A stretch of DNA of 5,404 nucleotides from Betaproteobacteria bacterium (GCA_009927195.1 RFNL01000217.1:1-5404), one strand, 5' to 3'; positions 1 to 5,404 are shown, counted from the first letter of the stretch. Program-made: numbers and translations. The notes: generated by a model from the sequence alone, not told the origin.

Positions 1-631
1 GGCCTTGGTGTTCACCTTGGCAGGGGGGGTGGGGATGTCGCAGGCGCAAAGCCCCAACAGCGCCGACAAAAAACGTTTTTTTGAGTTGTCTTACGGTTAC
101 TCGCCCGCCGGTGATGTGACCACCGCGCCTTTTTCAGTTCCAGACATTGGCGCGCTGACCGCCAATGCCCAGTATGGGGTCAGCCAAACTTATGCGCTCA
201 ATTACGGCTGGCGCCAGCCCTATGGCTGGCCGGTCGATGTCTCGCTGTGGATCAGTCAAATGCAAACACCATTCAATGGCGTGACCATAGCGAGCTTGGG
301 CCAAAGCCGGCCGCTGTCCAAGCGCACCCTGGCCAACACCTACGCGCTGGCGCTGGAACGCGATGTGTGGCGCAACACCGATTGGGTGTTGCAAGCCGGT
401 GGCATGCTCGGTCAAATGGATTTGATCGATGCAGACAGCAAAGGCACCACCTGGGGCTTGTCGGTGGGGGCGCGTTACCAACCCCAGACCCCTTGGTTCG
501 CCAGCGCCAAGCTGCGATATGCAACGGTGCCCGAGTCCAAAATCAATGACTACGCCGCTGCACTTGGCATCCTTGAGGTGCCGCGCACCCATATGCCCAG
601 CTTGCACCTGGGTTGGGGCTGGTCTTACTGA
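1..631 (+). CDS. Outer-membrane beta-barrel protein, 5' end missing
   Basis: This is the C-terminal part, about 200 residues, of a small exported protein that I cannot place in a named family. The frame is open to the left edge. The first visible residues (ALVFTLAGGVGMSQAQ) look like the hydrophobic core and cleavage region of a Sec signal peptide, with likely cleavage after Ser-Gln-Ala. The basic N-terminus is missing, so the true start is probably upstream; TTG at 5 or GTG at 8 are unlikely starts. The mature part alternates polar and aromatic or hydrophobic residues (for example YALNYGWRQPYGW and WGLSVGARYQ), as amphipathic beta strands do. It ends in LHLGWGWSY with a terminal aromatic residue, the usual C-terminal signal for outer-membrane barrel assembly by BAM. 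A mature size of about 190 residues would suit an eight-stranded barrel. The export and barrel call is fairly secure; any pore, adhesin or lipid-modifying role is unknown. Confidence 0.7.
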   Translation, partial: ALVFTLAGGVGMSQAQSPNSADKKRFFELSYGYSPAGDVTTAPFSVPDIGALTANAQYGVSQTYALNYGWRQPYGWPVDVSLWISQMQTPFNGVTIASLGQSRPLSKRTLANTYALALERDVWRNTDWVLQAGGMLGQMDLIDADSKGTTWGLSVGARYQPQTPWFASAKLRYATVPESKINDYAAALGILEVPRTHMPSLHLGWGWSY

Positions 632-683
632 GGTTTGTTCCCGGCAGGCGACACCGTCGATCGCATGGCCCAGGCCCAGTCGC

Positions 684-709
684 GGCAGGATTGAACAGCC
701 TTGCCTGCC
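684..709 (+). terminator. Weak stem-loop after the barrel gene, possible terminator
   Basis: GGCAGG (684-689) and CCTGCC (704-709) form a perfect 6-bp inverted repeat around a 14-base loop, about 50 bases after the stop codon of the barrel gene. No T-run follows, so it is not a classical intrinsic terminator. It may only aid transcript ending or 3'-end stability, or be chance in GC-rich DNA. Confidence 0.2.
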
Positions 710-740
710 CATTGCACCCAAAATAGCCCAACCGATCGCC

Positions 741-756
741 TCTGTCAGGTGGCAGA
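741..756. promoter_or_regulatory. Imperfect palindrome upstream of the flavoprotein gene
   Basis: TCTGTCA-GG-TGGCAGA has 7-base arms with one mismatch (T745 against G752). It lies 42 bases before the preferred ATG at 799 and 4 bases before a second, perfect palindrome; the two centres are about 20 bp apart, close to two helical turns. This spacing would suit two dimers of a regulator binding the same face of the DNA. The two half-site sequences differ, so it could also be chance or the site of a different protein. Confidence 0.3.
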
Positions 757-760
757 ATGT

Positions 761-775
761 TCCTCACAGTGAGGA
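761..775. promoter_or_regulatory. Perfect 15-bp palindrome, candidate operator
   Basis: TCCTCAC-A-GTGAGGA is a perfect dyad with 7-base arms around one central base. It sits directly in front of the flavoprotein gene, 23 bases before the ATG at 799. Its right arm contains GAGGA, the only purine-rich ribosome-site candidate for the alternative ATG at 787. A one-base loop makes an RNA hairpin poor, so a protein-binding operator is the better reading. No regulator gene is in the window, so the cognate protein is unknown. Confidence 0.45.
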
Positions 776-788
776 TTTGAACCTGGAT

Positions 789-792
789 GGAG
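789..792 (+). promoter_or_regulatory. Ribosome binding site deciding the flavoprotein start
   Basis: GGAG ends 6 bases before the ATG at 799, a good Shine-Dalgarno spacing. The in-frame ATG at 787 has only GAGGA about 11 bases upstream, and that sequence lies in the palindrome. This favours 799 as the start; a few residues at the N-terminus are all that is at stake. Confidence 0.55.
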
Positions 793-798
793 ATCAAG

Positions 799-2187
799 AT
801 GATTAACCCGTTGCGCGTGGTCACTGCGGATGTCATGCCAGCAGAGAGCCCAGCAGTCGCTGTGGCGGTGGTGGGTGGCGGCGCTTGTGGACAAGTGTGC
901 GCGATTTACTTGCGCCAACTTGGCGTCGATGTGGTGGTGCTTGAGCGCGATGCACAGCCCTGCGGCTCGACCGCATTGTCCTCAGGCTTCATTCCAGCCG
1001 CGGCCACCCAGGTACAGCGCGCGCAAGGTATTGAAGACTCTGTCGCCCAGTTCGAAAAAGACATCCAAAACAAAGCCCATGGACAAGCCGCGCCCCATTT
1101 GGTCCATGCCTATGCCGTGGCCGTGGCCCAAGCCATCGATGGGTTGGTCGACCTGGGTTTGCGCTTGGAGGTCTTGCGTGGTTTCCGGTATCCAGGGCAT
1201 TCGGCTTTGCGCATGCATGCCACGCCAGAACGTTCAGGTTCGGCCCTGATGGCCCAGTTGCAAAATTTGTCTGCGCGCCATGGGGTGGATGTGCTGACCC
1301 AGGCCTTGGTGCGCGAATTGTGGATGGACCGCCAAGGGCGCGTGATCGGCGTAGGCTATGAGCGACCCGATGGCCAGATCGAGCACCTGGCTTGCCAAGC
1401 CTTGGTGCTGGCTTGCAATGGCTACGGCGGCAATCCGCAGATGCTGCGCCAATGGTTGCCCGAAATGGCCGATGCCGTGTTTGCCGGTCACACGGGTAAC
1501 GATGGCAGTGCCATTGCTTGGGGCCAGCAAATTGGGGCCCGTTTGGCCGATATGGGGGCTTACCAGGGACATGGCTCTTGGGCGATGCCGCAAGGGGCAT
1601 TGATCACCTGGGGATTGATGATGGAGGGCGGCATCCAAGTCAACCAATGGGGCGATCGGTTTCACGATGAAACCCAAGGGTATTCGGAGGCGGCCACCCA
1701 TGTGCTGGCCCAGCCCGGCGGCATGGCTTGGAATCTGTTTGACGATCCTGTTTTGCGCTTTGCCCAAGACTTTCCCGATTTTCGCGATGCCCAAGCCGCC
1801 GGTGCAGTGCGCAGCAGTAGCGAGTTGGCGCAGTTGGCGCAATGGGTGGGTTGTGATGTGCAACGCCTGCAAGCCACTTTGAGCGCCATGGTCCCGGGTC
1901 AAACCGATGCCTTGGGCCGGCGCATTGATCGGGTGTTGCAAGCGCCTTATCACCTGATCAAGGTGACTGGGGCACTGTTTCACACCCAGGGGGGCTTGGA
2001 CATCAATGAGCGATGCCAGGTATTGTCAGAACAAGGCCAGCCTTGGCCGAACTTATTCGCTGGTGGGGGCGCAGCCAGAGGGGTTTCGGGCAATGCGGTG
2101 TGGGGCTATTTGTCGGGCAACGGATTGCTCAGTGCCTTTGCCAGTGGTTGGATTTGCGCTAACCAAGCAGCGGCCTTGGTGCGTTGA
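799..2187 (+). CDS. FAD-dependent oxidoreductase, fumarate reductase/KstD-like
   Basis: This encodes a 462-residue flavoprotein of the FAD_binding_2 type (fumarate reductase, flavocytochrome c, 3-ketosteroid dehydrogenase superfamily). The N-terminal Rossmann motif VAVVGGGACG (residues 22-31) and acidic E49 after strand 2 bind the ADP part of FAD. GSTALSSG (56-63) fits the FAD-contact loop, GNDGSAIAWG (233-242) the central FAD motif, and HTQGGL plus AGGGAARGVSG (395-400, 421-431) the C-terminal flavin and active-site region. There is no signal peptide, membrane segment or CxxCH haem motif, so it should be a soluble cytoplasmic enzyme taking FAD without haem. By eye, the proton-donor Arg of Shewanella fumarate reductase (in its RFxNE...R segment) is replaced by Tyr295 in RFHDETQGYSE, and the C-terminal substrate-binding Arg is not evident. 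Fumarate reduction is therefore doubtful; alkene/alkane oxidoreduction on another acid, ketone or amide is possible. The start at 799 follows GGAG at 789-792; 787 is the alternative (466 residues). The gene stands alone on its strand, behind a palindromic control region. Superfamily is sure, substrate unknown. Confidence 0.85.
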   Translation: MINPLRVVTADVMPAESPAVAVAVVGGGACGQVCAIYLRQLGVDVVVLERDAQPCGSTALSSGFIPAAATQVQRAQGIEDSVAQFEKDIQNKAHGQAAPHLVHAYAVAVAQAIDGLVDLGLRLEVLRGFRYPGHSALRMHATPERSGSALMAQLQNLSARHGVDVLTQALVRELWMDRQGRVIGVGYERPDGQIEHLACQALVLACNGYGGNPQMLRQWLPEMADAVFAGHTGNDGSAIAWGQQIGARLADMGAYQGHGSWAMPQGALITWGLMMEGGIQVNQWGDRFHDETQGYSEAATHVLAQPGGMAWNLFDDPVLRFAQDFPDFRDAQAAGAVRSSSELAQLAQWVGCDVQRLQATLSAMVPGQTDALGRRIDRVLQAPYHLIKVTGALFHTQGGLDINERCQVLSEQGQPWPNLFAGGGAARGVSGNAVWGYLSGNGLLSAFASGWICANQAAALVR

Positions 2188-2188
2188 A

Positions 2189-2881
2189 TCAGTGCTGGCT
2201 GGCGCGCAGCAAAGTCATCACCTCACTGGTGGTTTGCACATCGCCAAAATTGAGCAAAAACGAATCCAAACTGGCGACATGTTCTTGCGGGGTGAAGGCT
2301 GAACAGGCGTCCGAGATCATCACGGTTTTGTAGTTGAGCATCATGGCATCGCGGGCGGTGGACTCGCAGCACACATTGGTGGCCGTTCCGGCGATGAGCA
2401 AAGTATCGATGCCCTCTTTTTGCAAGCGTTCATGCAAGTCACTGGACCCTTGGATGAAGGCGCTATAGCGGGTTTTACGCACCTGCCAATCGTTGGGCTG
2501 GGCATGCAGGTCGGCATACAAAGCGTGGCCTTCGTGACCGGCGGCCATGGTTTCGCTGCGCAGTTTGAGGCCGGCGGGGGAGGATAAGTACTCGTGGAAG
2601 TGGGACCAACTGTGCAAGGACTCCTCGGTGAAGGTGTTGAGGATCCACACCACGGTGCCGCCTTTGTGGCGCAGGGCCTCGGCCAAGCGGTTGATCGCGT
2701 CACAGGTGGCCGCCGCCGCTGGCACCCAGGCATGTCCAGCCCCTTCTTTGACAAAGGCATTTTGCATATCCACCACCACCAGGGCCGTGCGCTGGGGTGC
2801 CATGTGGGTGAATGCATGCAGTTGGCCGCGCCGCGCCACCACGCGCGCTTGCAATTGGGCTGAAGGGATGTAGTCGCTCAT
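2189..2881 (-). CDS. Isochorismatase-family cysteine hydrolase (amidohydrolase)
   Basis: This encodes a 230-residue cytoplasmic hydrolase of the isochorismatase-like fold. The family's catalytic triad is visible: Asp38 in VVVDMQNAF, Lys136 in VRKTRYSAF, and Cys171 in GTATNVCCESTARDA, which also carries the cis-peptide motif before the nucleophile. With a Cys nucleophile it should hydrolyse a C-N bond (amide, carbamoyl or ureido) rather than isochorismate, whose hydrolases lack this Cys. Length and the RYSxF and TNVC segments resemble RutB (ureidoacrylate amidohydrolase), but no other rut gene is present, so I leave the symbol empty. Nicotinamidase, N-carbamoylsarcosine amidase and maleamate amidase are relatives that cannot be excluded. 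ATG at 2881 has AGGAG 7 bases upstream (2889-2893), a strong site. The gene lies 29 bases beyond the gltA terminator and meets the flavoprotein gene tail to tail with a 1-bp gap, with no terminator of its own there. Family is sure, substrate unknown. Confidence 0.9.
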   Translation of the reverse strand: MSDYIPSAQLQARVVARRGQLHAFTHMAPQRTALVVVDMQNAFVKEGAGHAWVPAAAATCDAINRLAEALRHKGGTVVWILNTFTEESLHSWSHFHEYLSSPAGLKLRSETMAAGHEGHALYADLHAQPNDWQVRKTRYSAFIQGSSDLHERLQKEGIDTLLIAGTATNVCCESTARDAMMLNYKTVMISDACSAFTPQEHVASLDSFLLNFGDVQTTSEVMTLLRASQH

Positions 2882-2910
2882 GGGGTCACTCCTGGCAAAG
2901 CAAAGCTCAC

Positions 2911-2932
2911 AAAAAACCCCGCGGGCGCGGGG
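2911..2932 (-). terminator. Intrinsic terminator of the sdh-gltA operon
   Basis: Read on the minus strand, CCCCGC-GCCC-GCGGGG forms a 6-bp all-GC stem with a 4-base loop, followed at once by TTTTTT. It starts 7 bases after the gltA stop codon. The T-run is present only for minus-strand transcription, so it ends the gltA transcript and does not stop transcription from the left. The stem can be lengthened by an A-T pair at its base. Confidence 0.92.
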
Positions 2933-2939
2933 TGGTGTA

Positions 2940-4250
2940 TCAGCGCTTGTTCAGGGCCAGCACTTCGCGGCGTTCAGCGCCGGTGAACAACTGGCGCGGT
3001 CGGCCAATTTTGTATTCAGGGTCACCAATCATTTCGTTGAGTTGGGCAATCCAACCCACGGTGCGGGCCAGGGCAAAAATACCCGTGAACAAATTCACAG
3101 GAATGCCAATCGCGCGCTGCACGATGCCCGAGTAAAAGTCCACATTGGGATAGAGCTTGCGCGACACAAAGTAATCGTCTTCCAGGGCGATTTTTTCCAA
3201 GGCCTTGGCCAATTTGAACAAGGGGTCATTTTCCAGGCCCAGTTCCAGCAGCACTTCGTTGCAAGTCTCTTGCATGAGTTTGGCACGGGGGTCGTAGTTT
3301 TTGTAGACACGGTGACCGAAACCCATCAGCTTGACGTTGGAGTTTTTGTCTTTGACCTGGCTCATGAATTCACCGACCTTGGCCACGCCCCCCATTTTTT
3401 GGATGTCCTCCAGCATGTTCAGGCAGGCTTCGTTGGCACCACCATGGGCGGGTCCCCACAGGCAAGCCACGCCGGCGGCAATGGCGGCAAAGGGGTTGGT
3501 GCCAGAAGAACCGCACAAACGCACGGTGGAGGTGGAGGCGTTTTGTTCGTGGTCGGCATGCAAGATAAAGATACGGTCTAGGGCGCGCTCAAGCACTGGG
3601 TTGACCTTGTATTCTTCACAGGGATTGCCAAACATCATGCGCAAAAAGTTGCCGGCGTAATTCAGGTCATTTTTGGGGTACATGAAGGGTTGGCCAATGC
3701 TGTATTTGAAAGCCATGGCCACCAAGGTGGGCAGTTTGGCGATCAAGCGGATGGCGGCAATTTCGCGGTGTGCGGCATTGTTGATATCGGTGCTGTCGTG
3801 GTAGAAGGCAGACAAGCCACCAATCAAACCAGTGAGCACGGCCATGGGATGCGCGTCACGGCGAAAGCCACGCAGGAAAAACTGCATTTGTTCGTGCACC
3901 ATGGTGTGGTTGGTGACCAAGGAGGTGAATTCGGTTTTCTTTTGGGCGTTGGGCAATTCACCATACAACAACAGGTGGCAGGTTTCCAAAAAGTCACACT
4001 GGGTTGCCAACTGTTCAATCGGGTGTCCGCGGTATAGCAACTCGCCTTTGTCGCCATCGATGTAGGTGATGGCAGATTGGCAAGAAGCGGTGGATAAAAA
4101 GCCAGGGTCATAGGTGAACATGCCCGTTTGGCCATAGAGCTTGCGGATGTCGATCACATCGGGGCCGATGCTGCCCTTGTAAACAGGCATTTCAATGCCG
4201 GGCTGACCGTTGCTGAAAGACAGGGTGGCTTTGTAGTCCGCGATTTTCAT
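2940..4250 (-). CDS. gltA: Citrate synthase, type II-like hexameric bacterial form
   Basis: This encodes citrate synthase of 436 residues, which condenses acetyl-CoA with oxaloacetate to citrate in the cytoplasm, the entry step of the TCA cycle. The catalytic residues are His269 (GPAHGGANEA), His313 (GFGHRVYKNYDPRA) and Asp371 (NVDFYSG), matching E. coli His264, His305 and Asp362. Substrate-binding arginines are present at R314, R396 (ALARTVGW) and R417/R419 (IGRPRQLFTG). The N-terminal domain of about 50 residues, the length near E. coli's 427, and Cys211 in a position like E. coli Cys206 suggest the hexameric, NADH-inhibited kind, though inhibition is inferred. The start MKIADYKATLSF at 4250 is chosen because AGGAC lies 7 bases upstream; the frame stays open to 4346, but that stretch overlaps sdhE and is not conserved-looking. 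It follows sdhE by 4 bp and ends at a strong terminator, so it is the last gene of the operon. Confidence 0.98.
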   Translation of the reverse strand: MKIADYKATLSFSNGQPGIEMPVYKGSIGPDVIDIRKLYGQTGMFTYDPGFLSTASCQSAITYIDGDKGELLYRGHPIEQLATQCDFLETCHLLLYGELPNAQKKTEFTSLVTNHTMVHEQMQFFLRGFRRDAHPMAVLTGLIGGLSAFYHDSTDINNAAHREIAAIRLIAKLPTLVAMAFKYSIGQPFMYPKNDLNYAGNFLRMMFGNPCEEYKVNPVLERALDRIFILHADHEQNASTSTVRLCGSSGTNPFAAIAAGVACLWGPAHGGANEACLNMLEDIQKMGGVAKVGEFMSQVKDKNSNVKLMGFGHRVYKNYDPRAKLMQETCNEVLLELGLENDPLFKLAKALEKIALEDDYFVSRKLYPNVDFYSGIVQRAIGIPVNLFTGIFALARTVGWIAQLNEMIGDPEYKIGRPRQLFTGAERREVLALNKR

Positions 4251-4254
4251 GGTG

Positions 4255-4584
4255 TTAGTCCTGAACAGGGATGGAAACGGAAGGGGTTGGTGGAGAAACA
4301 GTGCGCAACAGTTCGAGCACCGCGATGAAACTGGCCGAGGCGCCATCTGGCACGGGCGTGCGATGGAGCAGCAAATCGAGCAAATCGTTGTCCGATAAGT
4401 CCATCAACTCGGTCAAGCCTTGGGCTTGAAATTCGGTCATGGTATCGGCATGGCGCTGGAAGAAACGCGCAATAAACAAGTCGTTTTCCAACAAACCACG
4501 GCGGCAACGCCAACGCAGTTTGCTCAATGCCCTTTCACCGATCCATTGTGGCGGGTGGCTGGGGGCCTGGGCAACGGCATTCAT
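4255..4584 (-). CDS. sdhE: Succinate dehydrogenase assembly factor SdhE
   Basis: This encodes a 109-residue soluble protein of the SdhE/YgfY/SDHAF2 family, which binds the SdhA flavoprotein and promotes covalent attachment of FAD during assembly of complex II. The family signature RRGLLENDLFI (residues 28-38) is clear, with the conserved Gly30 and Glu33 that contact SdhA in better-studied members; the following FFQRHADTMT and LMDLSDNDLLDLLL segments fit the small helical bundle. It is about 20 residues longer than E. coli SdhE (88), with a Pro-containing N-terminal stretch of about 15 residues and a Pro/Ser-rich tail (RTVSPPTPSVSIPVQD) likely to be disordered. It lies between sdhB (10-bp gap) and gltA (4-bp gap), the expected place in Burkholderiales. 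I see no strong ribosome site before its ATG, so translation may depend on ribosomes finishing sdhB. Confidence 0.93.
   Translation of the reverse strand: MNAVAQAPSHPPQWIGERALSKLRWRCRRGLLENDLFIARFFQRHADTMTEFQAQGLTELMDLSDNDLLDLLLHRTPVPDGASASFIAVLELLRTVSPPTPSVSIPVQD
4258..4262 (-). promoter_or_regulatory. gltA ribosome binding site within the end of sdhE
   Basis: AGGAC on the minus strand lies 7 bases before the gltA ATG at 4250 and within the last codons of sdhE, whose stop is at 4255-4257. It fixes the gltA start and means ribosomes ending sdhE pass over the gltA initiation site, which suggests translational coupling. Confidence 0.65.
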
Positions 4585-4594
4585 GCGCGGTCGC

Positions 4595-5296
4595 TCAGAC
4601 AGTGCGGCGAACCATCAGTTCTTTGATCTTGCCAATGGCCTTGGTCGGGTTCAAGCCCTTGGGGCAAACATCAACGCAATTCATGATGGTGTGGCAGCGG
4701 AACAAACGGTAAGGGTCTTCCAAATTGTCCAATCGCTCGGCGGTGGCGTGGTCACGGCTGTCTGCGATGAAGCGATAGGCTTGCAACAAACCAGCGGGAC
4801 CAACAAATTTGTCAGGATTCCACCAAAACGAGGGACAACTGGTCGAACAACTGGCGCACAAAATGCATTCGTACAGGCCATTGAGTTCGTCGCGCTCTTC
4901 GGGTGACTGCAAGCGTTCTTTTTCCGGCGGCATGGTTTCGTTGACCAAGTAGGGCTTGATCGAGTGGTATTGCTTGAAGAACTGGGTCATGTCCACGATC
5001 AGGTCGCGGATGACAGGCAGGCCCGGCAGCGGTTTGAGCACAATTTCGCCAGGCAGACTGAGCATATTGGTCAGGCAAGCCAAGCCGTTCTTGCCGTTGA
5101 TGTTCATGGCATCCGAACCGCAGACACCTTCACGGCAAGAGCGGCGGAACGACAGCGACGGGTCTTGGGCTTTGATTTTCATCAGCGCATCAAGCAACAT
5201 GCGCTCATGGCCGTCCAGTTCAATTTCGATGGTTTGGATGTAGGGCTTGGCATCGCGCTCAGGGTCGTAGCGGTAAATCTTGAAGGTGCGTTTCAT
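4595..5296 (-). CDS. sdhB: Succinate dehydrogenase iron-sulfur subunit
   Basis: This encodes the 233-residue iron-sulfur subunit of complex II, which carries electrons from the FAD of SdhA to ubiquinone at the SdhC/SdhD membrane anchor on the cytoplasmic side of the inner membrane. All cluster ligands are present: [2Fe-2S] in SCREGVCGSD with C54, C59, D62 and then C74; [4Fe-4S] at C144, C147, C150 (ECILCASC) and C211; [3Fe-4S] at C154, C201 and C207. FWWNPDKF (157-164) holds the Trp (W159) matching E. coli W164 in the quinone site. The N-terminal ferredoxin-like domain covers about residues 1-105 and the helical ferredoxin domain the rest; length is close to E. coli's 238. The start ATG at 5296 gives the standard N-terminus MKRTFKIYRYDP; only a weak purine tract (GAAAAGA) precedes it. 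The stop lies 10 bp before sdhE and sdhA ends 51 bp upstream. Confidence 0.98.
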   Translation of the reverse strand: MKRTFKIYRYDPERDAKPYIQTIEIELDGHERMLLDALMKIKAQDPSLSFRRSCREGVCGSDAMNINGKNGLACLTNMLSLPGEIVLKPLPGLPVIRDLIVDMTQFFKQYHSIKPYLVNETMPPEKERLQSPEERDELNGLYECILCASCSTSCPSFWWNPDKFVGPAGLLQAYRFIADSRDHATAERLDNLEDPYRLFRCHTIMNCVDVCPKGLNPTKAIGKIKELMVRRTV

Positions 5297-5347
5297 GGTG
5301 TCTTTTCTGTCAGTGAAGTGAAACCGATGGCATGGGCAAGGCTGGGC

Positions 5348-5404
5348 TCAGAAGGTGCGCACTTTGGGCGGCACACTCTCAACGCTCAATGGGGTGAGCT
5401 TGAC
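5348..5404 (-). CDS. sdhA: Succinate dehydrogenase flavoprotein subunit, C-terminal end only
   Basis: Only the last 18 codons and stop of this gene are inside the window; the rest lies beyond the right edge. The minus strand reads VKLTPLSVESVPPKVRTF and then TGA at 5348-5350. A C-terminus ending in a PPKVRTF-like motif is typical of proteobacterial SdhA, and the place directly upstream of sdhB agrees. SdhA holds covalent FAD and oxidises succinate to fumarate; none of its catalytic residues are visible here, so the call rests on the short tail and on the neighbours. The 51-bp gap to sdhB shows no terminator, which supports a shared transcript. Confidence 0.88.
   Translation of the reverse strand, partial: VKLTPLSVESVPPKVRTF

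Noticed and set aside
667..679. Short tandem repeat GGCCCAGGCCCAG between the barrel and flavoprotein genes
   Set aside because: Only two short units in GC-rich DNA, with no further copies nearby; probably chance.
134..721. Open frame of 195 codons on the minus strand opposite the barrel gene
   Set aside because: The sense frame has a signal-peptide remnant and a barrel C-terminus, whereas this frame gives an unremarkable Gly/Ala/His-rich sequence with no motif.
701..740. Possible sigma-70 promoter using TTGCCT (701-706) or TTGCAC (712-717) as the -35 box
   Set aside because: No acceptable TATAAT-like -10 box lies 16-18 bases downstream; the region reads CCCAACCGATCGCC. The true promoter position is not visible to me.
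1234..1983. Open frame of 249 codons on the minus strand inside the flavoprotein gene
   Set aside because: It is antisense to a recognisable FAD-binding protein, shows no domain motif, and has no credible upstream ribosome site; GC-biased third positions explain it.
2189..2881. Naming the hydrolase rutB
   Set aside because: It shares the family triad and size, but no rutA, rutC, rutD or rutF neighbours are present and the substrate-determining regions cannot be compared by eye.
2880..3581. Long open frame (233 codons) on the plus strand opposite gltA
   Set aside because: It lies wholly antisense to a citrate synthase gene with all catalytic residues. Its protein is low in complexity (many Gly, His, Gln, Val and Phe) and matches nothing I know; it is a by-product of codon bias.
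4251..4346. N-terminal extension of citrate synthase by 32 residues
   Set aside because: The extension overlaps the sdhE coding region, and the internal ATG at 4250 has a well-spaced AGGAC and gives the usual MKIADYKATL start.

Overview
The window looks like a chromosomal segment from a betaproteobacterium of the order Burkholderiales, probably near Comamonadaceae. This rests on the gene order sdhA-sdhB-sdhE-gltA on the minus strand, on protein sequences typical of proteobacterial TCA enzymes, and on moderately GC-rich codon usage. The genus cannot be fixed by eye. I see no rRNA, tRNA, CRISPR array, transposase, or long repeat.

Layout from left to right. Positions 1-631 (+) hold the end of a gene for a small exported outer-membrane beta-barrel protein; its true start lies left of the window. 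Positions 632-798 are non-coding and contain two neighbouring palindromes (741-756 and 761-775), probably a control region. Positions 799-2187 (+) encode a cytoplasmic FAD-dependent oxidoreductase of the fumarate reductase / flavocytochrome c / 3-ketosteroid dehydrogenase superfamily, with unknown substrate. One base later, and convergent with it, 2189-2881 (-) encodes an isochorismatase-family cysteine hydrolase (amidohydrolase) with an intact Asp-Lys-Cys triad. Positions 2911-2932 form a strong intrinsic terminator for the operon to its right. Positions 2940-4250 (-) are gltA (citrate synthase), 4255-4584 (-) sdhE (FAD-attachment/assembly factor for succinate dehydrogenase), 4595-5296 (-) sdhB (iron-sulfur subunit), and 5348-5404 (-) the last 18 codons of sdhA (flavoprotein subunit), cut by the window edge.

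How the genes work together. The right half is a compact TCA-cycle operon read right to left: SdhA and SdhB form the membrane-peripheral catalytic dimer of complex II, SdhE helps attach FAD covalently to SdhA, and GltA makes citrate. Gaps of 51, 10 and 4 bp, and a gltA ribosome site inside the end of sdhE, point to one transcript and probable translational coupling. The left half is accessory: an orphan flavoprotein and an orphan amidohydrolase placed tail to tail, possibly acting on related small metabolites, although nothing in the sequence names the substrate. The points most worth following up are the unassigned flavoprotein, which by eye lacks the arginines that define fumarate reductases, and the double palindrome in front of it. 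I do not see clear evidence of a wholly new multi-gene system.
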